The notes under the pieces: model-generated | The model's input: only the letters and a program-made list of their open reading frames with translations | What the model was told of the DNA's origin: nothing | Databases searched by the model: none | In this document: piece after piece, positions 35,859 through 48,164 of the stretch | Layout: each line of letters starts with the position of its first letter | How positions within the stretch are numbered: position 1 is the first letter of the stretch | Position numbers and translations under genes: made by a program | Assembly (NCBI RefSeq): GCF_030503635.1 | Contig: NZ_CP129965.1 | Location: forward strand, 1,240,001 to 1,304,000 | Reading direction: 5' to 3' | Source of the DNA: Corynebacterium sp. P3-F1 | Lineage (GTDB): Bacteria; Actinomycetota; Actinomycetes; Mycobacteriales; Mycobacteriaceae | Length of the DNA stretch: 64,000 nt

Positions 35859-37085
35859 TTAGTTCCCCTTCTTCTTGCCCTGCTTGTTGTTCGGGTTCTT
35901 GCCTTGGTTTTTGCCCTTGTTCTTCTTGCCCTTCTTCGGGTTATCGGGCTTGGCACCGGGTTTGGGCTTGAGGCCGACGTCGGACTGGGTGTCGGTTGGC
36001 TCGACCTTGGTCACGGTCGTGCCGTCTTTCGGCGCCTCTTCCGGTAGGTTCTCTGGGTGGTGATTGTTTGCGCGCTGCTTAGCGGCGTCGCGCTGGCGCT
36101 GCTTCTTGGAACGGTTGTCCACGGTGCGCGCACCGGCGACGGGGGCGGAGGCACGCTTCGCCTCGCGCCGAGCGGCTTCCTCTTCTTCCTCTTCCTTGTC
36201 CATCTTGGCGTAGACGATCTTGGTCTGGAAGAAGGTCCACACGTTGTTGGACAGCATGTAGGTGAGCAGTCCGATGTGCCAAAGGAAGCCGGTGAACAGC
36301 AGGGTTGCCGGGAGGAACCACAGCATCATGCCGTTCATGGTCTTCATCTGCATTTCCATCATTTCCGGCGAGCCCGGGCCAGTCTGCTCCGGTTTCTTGC
36401 CGGCTGCCACCTGCTCCGCCTTGCGCTTGGCCATGCGCTCGCGCTGGCGGCTCATGGACATGCGCGCGTTAAAGTGGGTCAACAGCACACAGGCGATGAC
36501 CATCGGGAGTGCAACGATGATGATGTCAGTGCGAGAGAAATCAGCCGGGGAGAACGCCGCGAACTGCTCCTCAGGCATGGACATGTAGGACGATAGCGGC
36601 ACACCGAAGACACGGGCATCCAGGAAGGACTGGACATCCTCAGGGGAGAAGATGTAGTTCGCGGTGTTGCGGTTTTCCTCCACGGTCATGCCCAGACCGC
36701 CGCCGGAGGTGCCGGTGCGGTTGAAGGAGCGGAGCACGTGCAGCAGACCGATGAACACCGGCATCTGCACCAGCGGCACGATGCAGCTGGCCAACGGGTT
36801 CATGTTGGCTTCCTTGTACAGGCGCTGCATCTCCATCGCCTGTTTCTGCTGGTCATTGCCGTACTTGGCGCGGATCTCCTGCATCTTCGGCTGGAGTTCC
36901 TGCATCTTCCTGCCGGAGCGCAGCTGGTTCACCATTGGCTTGACCAGGAAGATACGGATGGTGAACGTCAGGAACACGATGGCCAGCAGCCACGCGGCAC
37001 CTGAATCCGGCGAGAAGATGTACCCGAAGATCTTGTGCCAGAACCACAGCACCGCTGAGATGGGCCAGTAGATGAAATTCAGCAC
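35859..37085 (-). CDS. yidC: Membrane protein insertase YidC
   Basis: The protein has 408 residues from GTG 37085 after GGAG. Five membrane helices are visible. The substrate-slide arginine lies in TFTIRIFLVKPM. A cytoplasmic hairpin with KMQELQPKMQEIRAKYG and the IVPLVQMPVFIGL helix follow. The last ~90 residues are highly charged and Lys/Asn-rich (GKKNKGKNQGKNPNN), probably ribosome-contacting. It inserts and folds membrane proteins. It belongs to the rpmH-rnpA-yidD-yidC cluster. Confidence 0.95.
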   Translation of the reverse strand: MLNFIYWPISAVLWFWHKIFGYIFSPDSGAAWLLAIVFLTFTIRIFLVKPMVNQLRSGRKMQELQPKMQEIRAKYGNDQQKQAMEMQRLYKEANMNPLASCIVPLVQMPVFIGLLHVLRSFNRTGTSGGGLGMTVEENRNTANYIFSPEDVQSFLDARVFGVPLSSYMSMPEEQFAAFSPADFSRTDIIIVALPMVIACVLLTHFNARMSMSRQRERMAKRKAEQVAAGKKPEQTGPGSPEMMEMQMKTMNGMMLWFLPATLLFTGFLWHIGLLTYMLSNNVWTFFQTKIVYAKMDKEEEEEEAARREAKRASAPVAGARTVDNRSKKQRQRDAAKQRANNHHPENLPEEAPKDGTTVTKVEPTDTQSDVGLKPKPGAKPDNPKKGKKNKGKNQGKNPNNKQGKKKGN

Positions 37086-37105
37086 TGGTTGTCTAACTCC
37101 TGTTT

Positions 37106-37381
37106 CTAGCTGTTGAAAATCACGGGGTCGTAGCCGCCGGGGTGCCATGGCCCGCACTTGCTTAGCCGCACAAGAGCGAGAAGGCCGCCGCGGGCCGCTC
37201 CGTGCCGGGACACTGCTTCAAGCGCGTATGCACTGCATGTTGGCTCGAAGCGGCACGTCGATCCCATCTTAAGGGGTGAGAAATGTTTTTGGTAAAGCCG
37301 CACGCACCCCACCATGACCCTGCTGAGCGGGCCGGAAGGTGCGGGAATGCGCTCGCCGTCCGTGTTGAAGTAGGAGCTCAT
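37106..37381 (-). CDS. yidD: Membrane protein insertion efficiency factor YidD
   Basis: This is a 91-residue amphipathic, Cys-containing protein. The family motif [20 protein letters not shown] is followed by [20 protein letters not shown], with W-H-P-G-G-Y-D-P-V near the end. It assists YidC-dependent insertion at the membrane. The start overlaps the rnpA stop as ATGA, so translation is coupled. Confidence 0.95.
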   Translation of the reverse strand: MSSYFNTDGERIPAPSGPLSRVMVGCVRLYQKHFSPLKMGSTCRFEPTCSAYALEAVSRHGAARGGLLALVRLSKCGPWHPGGYDPVIFNS

Positions 37382-37740
37382 CGGGGCTTCGCCCCTTTAC
37401 GACGCCCCCTGGCCACCCCAGACTCCACATCCTTAGCCAGCTCTGCACTACTGGCGTTGGCGCTGGCCGGCAACGCGCGGATCACCACATCGACATCGCG
37501 GTCCAAGTTTTCCGCCACGTCCATGCACACATGGCGCAGTTGACGGGACACGCGGTGGCGGGTAACAGCGTTGCCTACCTGCTTAGACACAATTAACCCG
37601 AACCGGGGACCGCCGTGAATGACGGTGTCGGTTCGGGTGTAGTAGTGCACCACAACGGTGCGGGTGCCGGCGCGCCCGCCCTTGGAGATCACTCGGCGGA
37701 ATTCAGCCGACGAGGTGAGCTTGTGGGCTCGGGGCAGCAC
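37378..37740 (-). CDS. rnpA: RNase P protein component
   Basis: The protein has 120 residues and is basic, with a GTG start. The RNA-binding signature is [26 protein letters not shown], the RNR-box of RnpA. With the M1-type RNA, encoded elsewhere, it removes tRNA 5' leaders. It lies 36 bases downstream of rpmH and overlaps yidD. Confidence 0.94.
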   Translation of the reverse strand: MLPRAHKLTSSAEFRRVISKGGRAGTRTVVVHYYTRTDTVIHGGPRFGLIVSKQVGNAVTRHRVSRQLRHVCMDVAENLDRDVDVVIRALPASANASSAELAKDVESGVARGRRKGAKPR

Positions 37741-37776
37741 AGCGCGCTCGAGAAAACCTAGGAGGACCTAGGTGAA

Positions 37777-37914
37777 CTAGGCGGTGAGCTTGGAACGGCC
37801 CTTGCGGCGGCGCGCGGAAACAATAGCGCGGCCAGCGCGGGTGTTCATGCGAGTGCGGAAGCCGTGCTTGCGTGCACGACGACGGTTATTCGGCTGGAAA
37901 GTCCGCTTAGACAT
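37777..37914 (-). CDS. rpmH: 50S ribosomal protein L34
   Basis: This 45-residue protein is too short for most gene callers but unmistakable: [20 protein letters not shown], then [20 protein letters not shown] and SKLTA. ATG follows AAGGAG. It is a basic protein of the large ribosomal subunit. It is first in the leftward rpmH-rnpA-yidD-yidC cluster, beside the origin as in most bacteria. Confidence 0.98.
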   Translation of the reverse strand: MSKRTFQPNNRRRARKHGFRTRMNTRAGRAIVSARRRKGRSKLTA

Positions 37915-38263
37915 GGCGGGGTACTCCTTGCAATCTATGCGGCGGCCAGCGGCGCGAGCCGCATCATACGGCGGGCGCGCCTTCCCGGGAAGAGGCAGCC
38001 ATGTTCACAACATTGAAGTGAGATGCTCTTACAGCGTGTCCCGCTGCCGGCTTGCGTCATCCGCGCTGACTCGCCCGCACGGGGCGGCCCGGTGCTCGGC
38101 GCCAATGATGCTCTCACGCGCACCCAGGTGATCGCCACGGATTCCTCGGGGAACCCGGGAGGCCACAGAGTGCGACAGACCATGCCAGGATACGTGATCG
38201 GCGTCGCACCGGCCAAATCGACGCGCGGGGGTAGTTCACCCAGAATTTGTCCACCCCCGAAAT

Positions 38264-38291
38264 TACATAAGTGTGTTTTTCCGCAGGTCAA
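38264..38291 (-). promoter_or_regulatory. Promoter for the rpmH cluster
   Basis: On the minus strand TTGACC (38291-38286) and TATGTA (38269-38264) are 16 bases apart, close to the sigma-A consensus. This leaves a ~340-base leader to rpmH. The remainder of 37915-38460 is GC-rich with no gene I can support. Confidence 0.5.
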
Positions 38292-38460
38292 TCCCCGACA
38301 CGCCGACGCAGCCTGCACAGGTCCGGCGGGGGGTCGAACGTGCTTGCTGATGCCGCGCAGTCCGCGCCCCGGCGAAGCATCCGCCGCCTAGACAGTTCGC
38401 TGGGGAGCAGGGTAAGAAAGCTTTATCACCACAACTTCACAGGAAAAATTCCACCGTCGC

Positions 38461-38614
38461 TGTGGATAAACCTCAATCACACCTTGAGGGTGATACCTTC
38501 GACCCGGTAAAAATCCAGGTCAAACACCCATGGTTGTTATTAGTAATTTATCCACAGCGTGATCGTCTCCTTGTGGATAAACTCCACAGGGGCGCGATAT
38601 CCTCCTGTGGATAA
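38461..38614. promoter_or_regulatory. DnaA-box cluster upstream of dnaA
   Basis: Four perfect 9-mers are present: TGTGGATAA at 38461-38469, TTATCCACA at 38548-38556, and TGTGGATAA at 38572-38580 and 38606-38614. They lie 120-280 bases before the dnaA start and probably mediate dnaA autoregulation. They may also be part of a two-sided origin. Confidence 0.85.
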
Positions 38615-38737
38615 CGTTGTGGATTCACATGTTCAGGGCGATGTTCACACTCATGTGAGTTGTGAAAACCCGCCGACGTGGCCGTGGTGCCGCGCGGCGG
38701 GCAGTAGAAGCGATTGGGAAAAGGAAAGCGGGCTTTC

Positions 38738-40399
38738 ATGGCACACGACCAACAGAGTTTGAGTGCTCTGTGGCAGGACATCGTCGCCGAACTGCTCAAC
38801 CTGTCCGAGCGGCCCAATTCCCACGTACCCACCTTCTCACCGGGGGACCGCGCGTACCTGCAGCTGGTGAAACCGGTCATGCTCGTCGACGGGTACTGCA
38901 TTCTCTCCGCCCCGCACACCGCCGCGAAGAACGTAGTGGAGAACAACCTGGGCCCCTACATCGTGGAGCTGCTCAGCCACCACCTAGGCCAGTCCTGCAA
39001 CCTGGCCGTTTCCGTGCACGCGCCTGCTCCACAAGAACAACCGCAGACGCAGCAGACGCAGCAAGCACAACCAGCCCAGCAACTTCACCAACCGGCACCG
39101 CAACCGCGCACCGACAGCTCCGCCGACGATTGGTACAGCACCTATTCGGAGCCCACCTTCCCGCCGGCACCGGCGCGTGAGGCGAACCCGTCGCCGCTGG
39201 CGGGCGAGCAGTTACCGATGGGACTGGATGAGCTTGCCCGCATCCACGCGCAGCAGCAGGAAAACCCGGTCGAGGAATCCTCCCGCCAGCAATCGAGCCA
39301 CCCGATCGTTCCGGCGCCGCAGCGCATTCCGCGCGAGAAACCGGCGCACGACCCGGACCGGGAAATGAGCCTGAATCCGAAGTACACCTTCGAGAACTTC
39401 GTCATCGGCTCCTCCAACCGATTCGCCAACGGAGCGGCCGTCGCCGTCGCGGAGAATCCCGCACGCGCGTACAACCCGCTGTTCATCTGGGGCGGATCAG
39501 GTCTGGGCAAGACACACTTGCTGCACGCGGCCGGCAATTACGCCCAGGTGTTGCAGCCCAATTTGCGCATCAAGTACGTATCCTCCGAGGAGTTCACCAA
39601 CGACTACATCAACTCCGTGCGGGACGACCGGCAGGAATCCTTCAAACGCCGCTACCGCGACCTGGACATTCTCATGGTCGACGACATCCAGTTTTTGGAG
39701 GGTAAGGAAGGTACTCAGGAAGAGTTCTTCCACACCTTCAACGCGCTGCACCAGTCCAACAAGCAGATCATTCTCTCCTCCGACCGTCCGCCGAAGCAGC
39801 TGACCACGCTGGAGGACCGGTTGCGCACGCGTTTCGAAGGTGGTCTCATCACCGATATTCAGCCGCCGGACTTGGAAACGCGCATCGCCATTTTGATGAA
39901 GAAGGCGGCGGCCGACGGCACGCGCGTCAGCGAAGACGTGCTGGAGCTCATCGCATCCCAATTCGAGTCCTCCATCCGCGAACTTGAAGGCGCGCTCATC
40001 AGGGTCTCTGCGTATTCCTCATTGATCAACGAGCCGATAACTCTCGACGTAGCGCAAGTAGCTCTCCGCGACATCCTCCCGGACGAGGGCGACGTGACCA
40101 TCACTGCCGCAACCATCAAGGAAGCCGCCGCCGAGTATTTCCGGGTGCCCATGGACAAGCTCACCGGCGCCGGCAAGACGCGCGTGGTCGCGCACGCCCG
40201 CCAACTGGCCATGTACCTGTGCCGCGAGCTCACCGATTTGTCGTTGCCAAAAATCGGCCAAGAATTCGGGGGCAAGGACCACACGACCGTCATGTACGCC
40301 GACCGGAAGATCCGCAAGGAAATAACGGAGAACCGCGAGACGTATGACGAAATCCAAGAACTCACCCAAATAATCAAGAACAGCGTCCGCGCTCGCTAG
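38738..40399 (+). CDS. dnaA: Chromosomal replication initiator DnaA
   Basis: The protein has 553 residues from ATG 38738; an upstream TTG at 38714 is less likely. Domain I (~1-90) is followed by a Gln/Pro/Ala-rich linker (~95-205). The AAA+ domain has Walker [10 protein letters not shown] near 252 and Walker [13 protein letters not shown]. Domain IV carries the box-binding signature [15 protein letters not shown]. It melts oriC and regulates its own gene. DnaA boxes flank it on both sides. Confidence 0.98.
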   Translation: MAHDQQSLSALWQDIVAELLNLSERPNSHVPTFSPGDRAYLQLVKPVMLVDGYCILSAPHTAAKNVVENNLGPYIVELLSHHLGQSCNLAVSVHAPAPQEQPQTQQTQQAQPAQQLHQPAPQPRTDSSADDWYSTYSEPTFPPAPAREANPSPLAGEQLPMGLDELARIHAQQQENPVEESSRQQSSHPIVPAPQRIPREKPAHDPDREMSLNPKYTFENFVIGSSNRFANGAAVAVAENPARAYNPLFIWGGSGLGKTHLLHAAGNYAQVLQPNLRIKYVSSEEFTNDYINSVRDDRQESFKRRYRDLDILMVDDIQFLEGKEGTQEEFFHTFNALHQSNKQIILSSDRPPKQLTTLEDRLRTRFEGGLITDIQPPDLETRIAILMKKAAADGTRVSEDVLELIASQFESSIRELEGALIRVSAYSSLINEPITLDVAQVALRDILPDEGDVTITAATIKEAAAEYFRVPMDKLTGAGKTRVVAHARQLAMYLCRELTDLSLPKIGQEFGGKDHTTVMYADRKIRKEITENRETYDEIQELTQIIKNSVRAR

Positions 40400-40431
40400 C
40401 TTCCGCGGCTTATCGACGACACCTTGAAACG

Positions 40432-40470
40432 CCACTGAGGACCCCTCCGGTCCTCGGTGGTCTTTTTCTT
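40432..40470 (+). terminator. Intrinsic terminator of dnaA
   Basis: CCACTGAGGACC and GGTCCTCGGTGG form a 12-bp stem (one G-T pair) with a five-base loop, followed by TCTTTTTCTT. A CGTCGATAAGC word (40408-40418) lies between the dnaA stop and the stem. Confidence 0.9.
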
Positions 40471-40483
40471 GTTCTCCCAGCCA

Positions 40484-40769
40484 TTTTCCACAGCGATTGA
40501 GTTATCCACAGAGATGTTCACACATGTGTAATTTCACGGATGTGGTTCAGTGGAATTGGTCACGTTCGGGTTATCCACAGAATGAAAGCTCTGCCCACAG
40601 GCACGGGATAAAATTGTGATTTGGCGGTGGAATGACACGGATTCGTTGTGAGAAACAACAGCAGCAGTTGTCTTATCCACAACCGCGTCGAGTTATCCAC
40701 AGAAATTACACACCCGTGCCCCACAAGCGCCACGCCGAGCCGACGTGCCCGAATTAGTGCTCTTCCACA
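40484..40769. other. Likely oriC: DnaA-box array in the dnaA-dnaN spacer
   Basis: Four perfect TTATCCACA boxes in one orientation start at 40502, 40571, 40673 and 40693. TTTTCCACA at 40484 and TCTTCCACA at 40761 are variants. The stretch is AT-richer than its surroundings. The dnaA-dnaN spacer is the origin in related actinobacteria, and gene orientation diverges around this region. The unwinding element cannot be fixed by eye. Nothing else is evident between 40470 and the dnaN start. Confidence 0.8.
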
Positions 40770-40978
40770 GACTGCACAGCACCTACTGTTATTGCCGATG
40801 TTTTTCCTAGTATTGAAACCAAGAGAAAGAGAGCGTGGGGACAACTCTCACCGGGCCTGCCCACTTCAGTCGGCAGGCTCTCGTTGAGGGTTAACTGCGC
40901 ACCGCTTAAGGTGAGACGGAAAGTGAGCTCACCGTGACCGGGGTGCCCGGGCAGCCCAAGCAAGGAGCGACGAGGACC

Positions 40979-42166
40979 ATGGACGACAACAACGTGTCAT
41001 TCCGCGTGCACAAAGACGACCTTTCGGACGCCGTCGCGTGGGTCGCGCGTAATTTGCCGACGAAGAACACGCAGCCGGTGCTTCGCGCTGTGGTGATCAC
41101 GGCGGATGACAACGGCTTGGAGTTGGCTGGCTTCGACTACGAAGTCTCCACCCGCGTTCGCGTCAGCGCCGAGGTTTCCGAGCCGGGCCGCGTTGCTGTG
41201 GCCGGCAAGCTCATGGCGGACATCGTCTCGAATATGCCGGCCAAGCCGGTCGAGGTCTTGGTGGATAATTCCCGTCTGCTGCTCCAGGGCGGCTCCGCCC
41301 GCTTCGAACTGCCGTTGATGCCGTTGGACGATTACCCGCAGCTTCCCACCCTGCCGGAGGTCACTGGCACGCTGGACACCTCCACCTTTGTCAACGCTGT
41401 CACCCAGGTAGCCTCCGCGGCTGGCCGGGACGACACGCTTCCAATGCTCACTGGCGTGCACATGGAGATCTCCGGTAACCAGGTGAAACTCGCAGCTACG
41501 GACCGCTTCCGTTTGGCACTGCGCTCCCTGGAGTGGGAGCCGGTGAGCGGCAACGTCGAGGCGAAACTGCTCATTCCGGCGAAAACGCTGCTGGATAACG
41601 CGCGCACCTTGGACACCCACCTGGAGGAGCCGGTAGAAATCGCGGTGGGCAATGACGAGAATGTCGGAGGCGACGGCCTGTTCGGCTTGCATTCAGGCAA
41701 CCGTGAGACCACCACGCGCATGCTGGACGCGGAATTCCCGAATATCGCCCCGCTGCTGCCCAAGACGCACACGTCGATGGCGTCGGTGGAGATCGCACCG
41801 TTAGTGGAGGCCATCCGCCGTGTCAGCTTGGTCGCGGACCGGAATGCGCAGCTACGCATGCACTTCCAGCAGGGCGAGGTCACGCTGTACGCCTCTGGCG
41901 CTGATTCCGGCGAAGCGAGCGAATCACTCCAGTGCGCGTTCACGGGTGCGGATGAATTGCTCATTGCTTTCAACTCCGGTTACTTGCGCGACGGTCTGAG
42001 CGTCATTCCCACCAACCGAGTCGTCTTCGGGTTCACGGAAGCGTCCCGTCCGGCGATCATGATCCCGGAACCGGACGAGATGCCGGAGGCCGGTGCGGAC
42101 GGGACGTTCCAGACCCCGGCCACCGACTTCACGTACCTGCTCATGCCGGTGCGTCTTCCGGGCTAA
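40979..42166 (+). CDS. dnaN: DNA polymerase III beta sliding clamp
   Basis: The protein has 395 residues from ATG 40979 ([20 protein letters not shown]), preceded by AAGGAG. Three repeated clamp domains of ~130 residues are visible, with the usual hydrophobic cleft near the C-terminal [11 protein letters not shown] ending, the canonical LMPxR tail. The dimeric ring tethers the polymerase to DNA. Only 11 bases separate it from recF. Confidence 0.97.
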   Translation: MDDNNVSFRVHKDDLSDAVAWVARNLPTKNTQPVLRAVVITADDNGLELAGFDYEVSTRVRVSAEVSEPGRVAVAGKLMADIVSNMPAKPVEVLVDNSRLLLQGGSARFELPLMPLDDYPQLPTLPEVTGTLDTSTFVNAVTQVASAAGRDDTLPMLTGVHMEISGNQVKLAATDRFRLALRSLEWEPVSGNVEAKLLIPAKTLLDNARTLDTHLEEPVEIAVGNDENVGGDGLFGLHSGNRETTTRMLDAEFPNIAPLLPKTHTSMASVEIAPLVEAIRRVSLVADRNAQLRMHFQQGEVTLYASGADSGEASESLQCAFTGADELLIAFNSGYLRDGLSVIPTNRVVFGFTEASRPAIMIPEPDEMPEAGADGTFQTPATDFTYLLMPVRLPG

Positions 42167-42177
42167 ACGGGATAGAT

Positions 42178-43371
42178 GTGTTTGTCCGTGAGCTCGATCT
42201 GCGTGATTTCCGTTCCTGGCCGGAGTTGAACCTCGCGCTGGATGAAGGGGTCACCGTTTTCTCGGGCCGTAACGGCCACGGCAAGACCAATATAGTTGAG
42301 GCGGTCATCTATTCCGCGACGTTGAGCAGCCACCGGGTTTCCCAAGACCAGCCGCTGGTGCGCGCCGGAGCGCAGAACGCACGTGTGTCAGTGACGACGG
42401 TCAACGAGGGCCGCGAACTGACAACGCACCTGCTGATCAAACCGAAGGAAGCGAACCAGGCGCAGATCAACCGGACGCGCTTGAAGTCGCCGCGTGAGAT
42501 GCTCGGTGTTCTCCGCACAGTGGTCTTCGCTCCCGAGGACTTGGCCCTCGTTGCGGGTGAGCCGGGTGAGAGGCGCAAATTCTTGGATGGCCTGGCCAGC
42601 ATCCGCACTCCGCGGTTTGGCGGTGCGAAAGCGGATTACGACAAGGTGCTCCGGCAGCGCAATGCACTGCTCCGCTCGCAAAATATGCTTCTGCGCCGCG
42701 GCTACAGCGACGATCAGGGCGCGAGCGCGCTTTCAACGCTCGACGCCTGGGATATGCAGTTGGTGTCGCTCGGCTCGCAGGTGATCGCGGGGCGGAAAAA
42801 GCTGGTGGCGGAGCTGTCGGAGCCGGTGCACGATGCGTACGCTTCGGTGGCTCCGGAGTCGCGGCCGGCGGGGATCGGGTACAGCTCGACGGTTGACGGC
42901 GGCGTCGAAAAGCTGGCTGGCGTGGACACCCACGACCCGGAGATTCTGGAAGCAGCATTCCTCACCGAGCTTTCGCGGCGCCGCAAGGAGGAGATCGACC
43001 GCGGAACGACGCTCGTCGGGCCGCACCGCGACGATCTCGTGCTGATGCTCGGCGACCAACCGGCGAAGGGGTATGCGAGCCACGGGGAGACGTGGTCTTT
43101 CGCGCTCGCGTTGCATCTGGCCGAATATGCGCTGCTGGCCTCCGACGGCGCGGAACCGGTGCTGATCTTGGACGACGTGTTCGCGGAATTGGATGCGAAA
43201 CGCCGTCAGCGGCTCGTCGCGGTGGCGGAAAAAGCGCAACAGGTGCTCATCACCGCGGCTGTCGGCGACGATCTTCCAGCAAATCTCGACGATCATGTGT
43301 CCGCCAGATACGGCGTTGTCATGGAAGACAGCGAAGACGGGCGTGTCTCCCGGATCGAGGAACTCGCATGA
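42178..43371 (+). CDS. recF: DNA replication/repair protein RecF
   Basis: The protein has 397 residues with a GTG start. The SMC-like ATPase has Walker [11 protein letters not shown] near residue 30, LRDFRSW before it, and Walker [12 protein letters not shown] near 335. It loads RecA at gaps together with RecOR. It lies between dnaN and the DciA-like gene, whose ATG overlaps the recF stop as ATGA. Confidence 0.95.
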   Translation: MFVRELDLRDFRSWPELNLALDEGVTVFSGRNGHGKTNIVEAVIYSATLSSHRVSQDQPLVRAGAQNARVSVTTVNEGRELTTHLLIKPKEANQAQINRTRLKSPREMLGVLRTVVFAPEDLALVAGEPGERRKFLDGLASIRTPRFGGAKADYDKVLRQRNALLRSQNMLLRRGYSDDQGASALSTLDAWDMQLVSLGSQVIAGRKKLVAELSEPVHDAYASVAPESRPAGIGYSSTVDGGVEKLAGVDTHDPEILEAAFLTELSRRRKEEIDRGTTLVGPHRDDLVLMLGDQPAKGYASHGETWSFALALHLAEYALLASDGAEPVLILDDVFAELDAKRRQRLVAVAEKAQQVLITAAVGDDLPANLDDHVSARYGVVMEDSEDGRVSRIEELA

Positions 43372-44018
43372 GTGAACCTCACCGCGTCGAAGACGCGCAG
43401 CGAGATCTGGTCAACGCCACGTTTGAGAACCTCCGCGCGACCGCGAAGCGCCGTGGCGGAAAGCTTCCGCGGCTGTCGGGTCAGGGCACGAACATCGTGC
43501 CGCGCCGTTCTGTGGGCAAGCTCGCCGTAGCAATGGGAGCAGAAGAAGACTCGGCCCCGGAAATCTCCGTGCCCGGACTGGATCTCGCTTTAGAACCTGC
43601 GGCGGGAAAGCGGTTGCAGCACGGCCGGCCCACGGGACCGGACGGAAGGGCGTTGCAGCGTGATTACACAGTCTCCGGGTTCGGCTCGCTGCTGAAGAAA
43701 GAGATCGCGCAGCGCGAATGGACCGAGCCGATCGCGCACGGCTGGGTCATGGGGAATTGGGAATCGCTGGTGGGGGAGAAAATCGCGCAGCACACCGAAG
43801 TGAGCATGATCAAGAACGGTGAACTATTCATCTCCTGCGATCAGACGGCCTGGGCGACGAACCTGAAGTACATGCAGTCCACCGTGCTGGCGCAGATCGC
43901 GGAGAAGATCGGGCCCGGGGTGATTACGAAATTGCACGTCTACCCGCCGAAGACCAAGAATTGGCGCTACGGGCCGCTGCATGTCAAGGGCCAGGGGCCG
44001 CGGGACACGTACGGGTAA
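43368..44018 (+). CDS. DciA-like protein (DUF721)
   Basis: The protein has 216 residues. The DUF721 core is in the C-terminal half: [20 protein letters not shown], then [18 protein letters not shown], the DciA pattern. The N-terminal ~90 residues are polar and probably flexible. DciA proteins load the replicative helicase in bacteria lacking DnaC. Position between recF and gyrB agrees with mycobacteria. Translation is coupled to recF by ATGA. Confidence 0.88.
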   Translation: MSEPHRVEDAQRDLVNATFENLRATAKRRGGKLPRLSGQGTNIVPRRSVGKLAVAMGAEEDSAPEISVPGLDLALEPAAGKRLQHGRPTGPDGRALQRDYTVSGFGSLLKKEIAQREWTEPIAHGWVMGNWESLVGEKIAQHTEVSMIKNGELFISCDQTAWATNLKYMQSTVLAQIAEKIGPGVITKLHVYPPKTKNWRYGPLHVKGQGPRDTYG

Positions 44019-44080
44019 AACGTGCGTGAAACACCCTGTCGCTGTCGCTAGCGGTGCGTTTGTGGGGGACCACAACCGTG

Positions 44081-44086
44081 TAAGAT
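44081..44086 (+). promoter_or_regulatory. -10 box for gyrB
   Basis: TAAGAT preceded by TG is an extended -10-like element 50 bases upstream of the gyrB GTG. No strong -35 is visible (TTGTGG at 44060, spacing 15). Confidence 0.4.
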
Positions 44087-44117
44087 GGCCTAGGTTAAAG
44101 ACGTACTTACGCCGTGA

Positions 44118-46241
<2,124 letters not shown>

Positions 46242-46569
46242 GGACACATCTTCGCTCACACCCTCGTTGGGTGAGCAGGACGGGCGGTCGTTGAGCGCTG
46301 CTTCCAACTGCAAGCCTTTGCAGGTCAGCCGGGCGTGCAGCAGATCGGTCAAGCGATCGGTTCCATCGCTGCACTGGCAGCGCTCAGCGGTGTGCTCTAC
46401 GACTGGTGCTTCGTCGATGTCGGTCAGGCCAAGACGGCGATTGACTTCGGTGAAGGAAACTCGGGTCGTCGATAAGCAGAGGCGGAAGTCAAGCACTCCC
46501 ACTAGCATTTTTTGTGCGGGGGTTTTCGTTAGCGCTCATCTGCCATTGTGATCTGGCACACTACAACCC
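46242..46569. other. 328-base spacer after gyrB with a possible gene remnant
   Basis: A hairpin GCTCACACCC/GGGTGAGC follows gyrB. On the plus strand the frame from 46275 to the stop at 46475 stays open (…GQAIGSIAALAALSGVLYDW…) but has only an internal GTG start at 46335. The minus strand is also open (…LTDLLHARLTCKGLQLEAAL…). Neither has a ribosome site. A CGTCGATAAGC word supplies the plus-strand stop. I regard it as non-coding or a remnant. Confidence 0.35.
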
Positions 46570-47487
46570 ATGAGTGAAAACAGTCAGTCGCGCGACTACA
46601 CCTTCGTCAACGCGGATGTGGCATTGCCGGACGGGACAACGTCGCCGGTGTTCGTGTTCCCGGCGAAGGGGGAAGCGGGCAGTGCTAGCGTTTCTGGACA
46701 CGCCGTTAAACCGCTCGTGGCTATCTGGCCGGGGTTCGGCATGGGGGCGCGCTATTTCCGGCCGACAGCGCAGGAATTGGCAAACCGGGGCTACCCTGTC
46801 GTGATCGGTGAACTCCGCGGGCAGGGGAGGAGCAAAGCCAAGGCGTCGCGTGAGGCGCGCTGGGGCTACCACGACACCGCCTCGGAGGATTACCCTGCCA
46901 CGATCCGAGCGGCGAAGAAGGAGCTGGGTCTTCCGGAGGACTATCCGACGGTGCTGTTGACCCACTCGATGGGCGGCCAGGTGGGGTCGCTGTTCCTCGC
47001 GCGCCCGGAGGCGAAGGAGCTCAACGTGGTGGGCATGATGGGCGTCGGTGCTGGCAGCCCGTACAAGAATGGGTTCGTGGGGGCGGACCGCCGCCGTGTG
47101 GCGCTGGGCAGCACGTTCATGACAGCGGTGTCCACGTTGCTCGGCTTCTGGCCGGCGGGGCGCGTTGACTTAGCCGGTTACGGCCGGCAGTCCGATGTGC
47201 ACGTGCGGGAGTGGAAACGGTTCGCGCACACCAACTCGCTGGCGGATCTGCGGGGCCAGGACATCGACTATGAGGCGGAGATGAAAAAGGTCACCGTCCC
47301 GATTCTTCTGACTCGTTTCACTAACGACGAAGACTGCACATTGGCGTCGGTGGCATACCTCGCCGATAAATTCGACCCCGATGATGTTCGTGTCGAACAG
47401 CTCATCGGGGGTCTCGGGCACACGAAGTGGGCGCGGAAGCCGGAGCGGGTCGCTGAACGGCTCGACGAATTCGTGGACTCCCTTTAG
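46570..47487 (+). CDS. Alpha/beta hydrolase
   Basis: The protein has 305 residues. The fold is indicated by VAIWPGFGMGARYF with the oxyanion loop, the nucleophile elbow THSMGGQ near residue 136 (Ser), an acidic residue around 260 in FTNDEDC, and the base in LGHTKWARKP near the end. It resembles monoacylglycerol lipase or serine-aminopeptidase S33 members. The substrate is unknown. It is convergent with tenA (10 bases) and lies between gyrB and gyrA as accessory content. Confidence 0.85.
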   Translation: MSENSQSRDYTFVNADVALPDGTTSPVFVFPAKGEAGSASVSGHAVKPLVAIWPGFGMGARYFRPTAQELANRGYPVVIGELRGQGRSKAKASREARWGYHDTASEDYPATIRAAKKELGLPEDYPTVLLTHSMGGQVGSLFLARPEAKELNVVGMMGVGAGSPYKNGFVGADRRRVALGSTFMTAVSTLLGFWPAGRVDLAGYGRQSDVHVREWKRFAHTNSLADLRGQDIDYEAEMKKVTVPILLTRFTNDEDCTLASVAYLADKFDPDDVRVEQLIGGLGHTKWARKPERVAERLDEFVDSL

Positions 47488-47497
47488 TGGACTCTAC

Positions 47498-48160
47498 TTA
47501 AGCGTCGAGAGCTTGCTGCCAAAAATCCGCCTCGAGGCGCGTTGCTGTGCGGAAAATATCCAGCAGGCGCTCGTAGCGCTGGGTGCCCCTGATCTCTTCG
47601 GCGGGGGTGCCCAACAAGTCGTCCAGAAGCGAGGTCATGGCCTCGGCCTGGTTCTGGAAGTCGGCCCCGGCGTACTCCTGAATCCACTCAGCGTAGGGGT
47701 GGTCGGCGTTCTCCCCGAGCTTCGGCTCCAGGTGTGTGCCGATCTCGGCGTAACCGATCTGGCACGGAGCCAGCGCGATCTGCAGCTCGAGCAAGTCGCC
47801 AGCCATGCCGGTGTCGAGCACGTAGCGGGTGTAGGCGACCGTCGACTTCTTCTCGGGCGCGCGGTCGAGCTCCTCGCGGGAGATGCCCCAGCGCTCCGTC
47901 AGGCGGTGGTGGAGCTCAGTCTCCGTGATGGTGGCGGACAGTGCTTGCGCGGCGGACTGGATCTCACCGAGTGTGCGGGACTTGTACGCCGCGAGTGCGT
48001 TCGCGCGTGCGTACTGGATCAGGAACAGGTAATCCTGCACGAGGTAGTCCTGGAACACCTCGAGGGGGAGTGTTCCTTCACCGAGGTCCTCAACGAATGC
48101 GTGGTGAATGTATGCGTCCCACTCTGGGGCGTCTTGCTTGAGTAGCGACAAGAGATTCAT
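47498..48160 (-). CDS. tenA: TenA-family aminopyrimidine aminohydrolase (Cys type)
   Basis: The protein has 220 residues from ATG 48160, four bases after the upstream tenA paralogue. It is an all-helical TenA fold. The catalytic Cys lies in ALAPCQIGYAEIG, matching the P-C-x-x-x-Y-x-x-x-G element of classical TenA. An acidic pair near the C-terminus is in RLEADFWQQAL. It hydrolyses aminopyrimidines from degraded thiamine to HMP. Expression is under the TPP riboswitch upstream of the first gene. Confidence 0.9.
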   Translation of the reverse strand: MNLLSLLKQDAPEWDAYIHHAFVEDLGEGTLPLEVFQDYLVQDYLFLIQYARANALAAYKSRTLGEIQSAAQALSATITETELHHRLTERWGISREELDRAPEKKSTVAYTRYVLDTGMAGDLLELQIALAPCQIGYAEIGTHLEPKLGENADHPYAEWIQEYAGADFQNQAEAMTSLLDDLLGTPAEEIRGTQRYERLLDIFRTATRLEADFWQQALDA

Positions 48161-48164
48161 GTTC

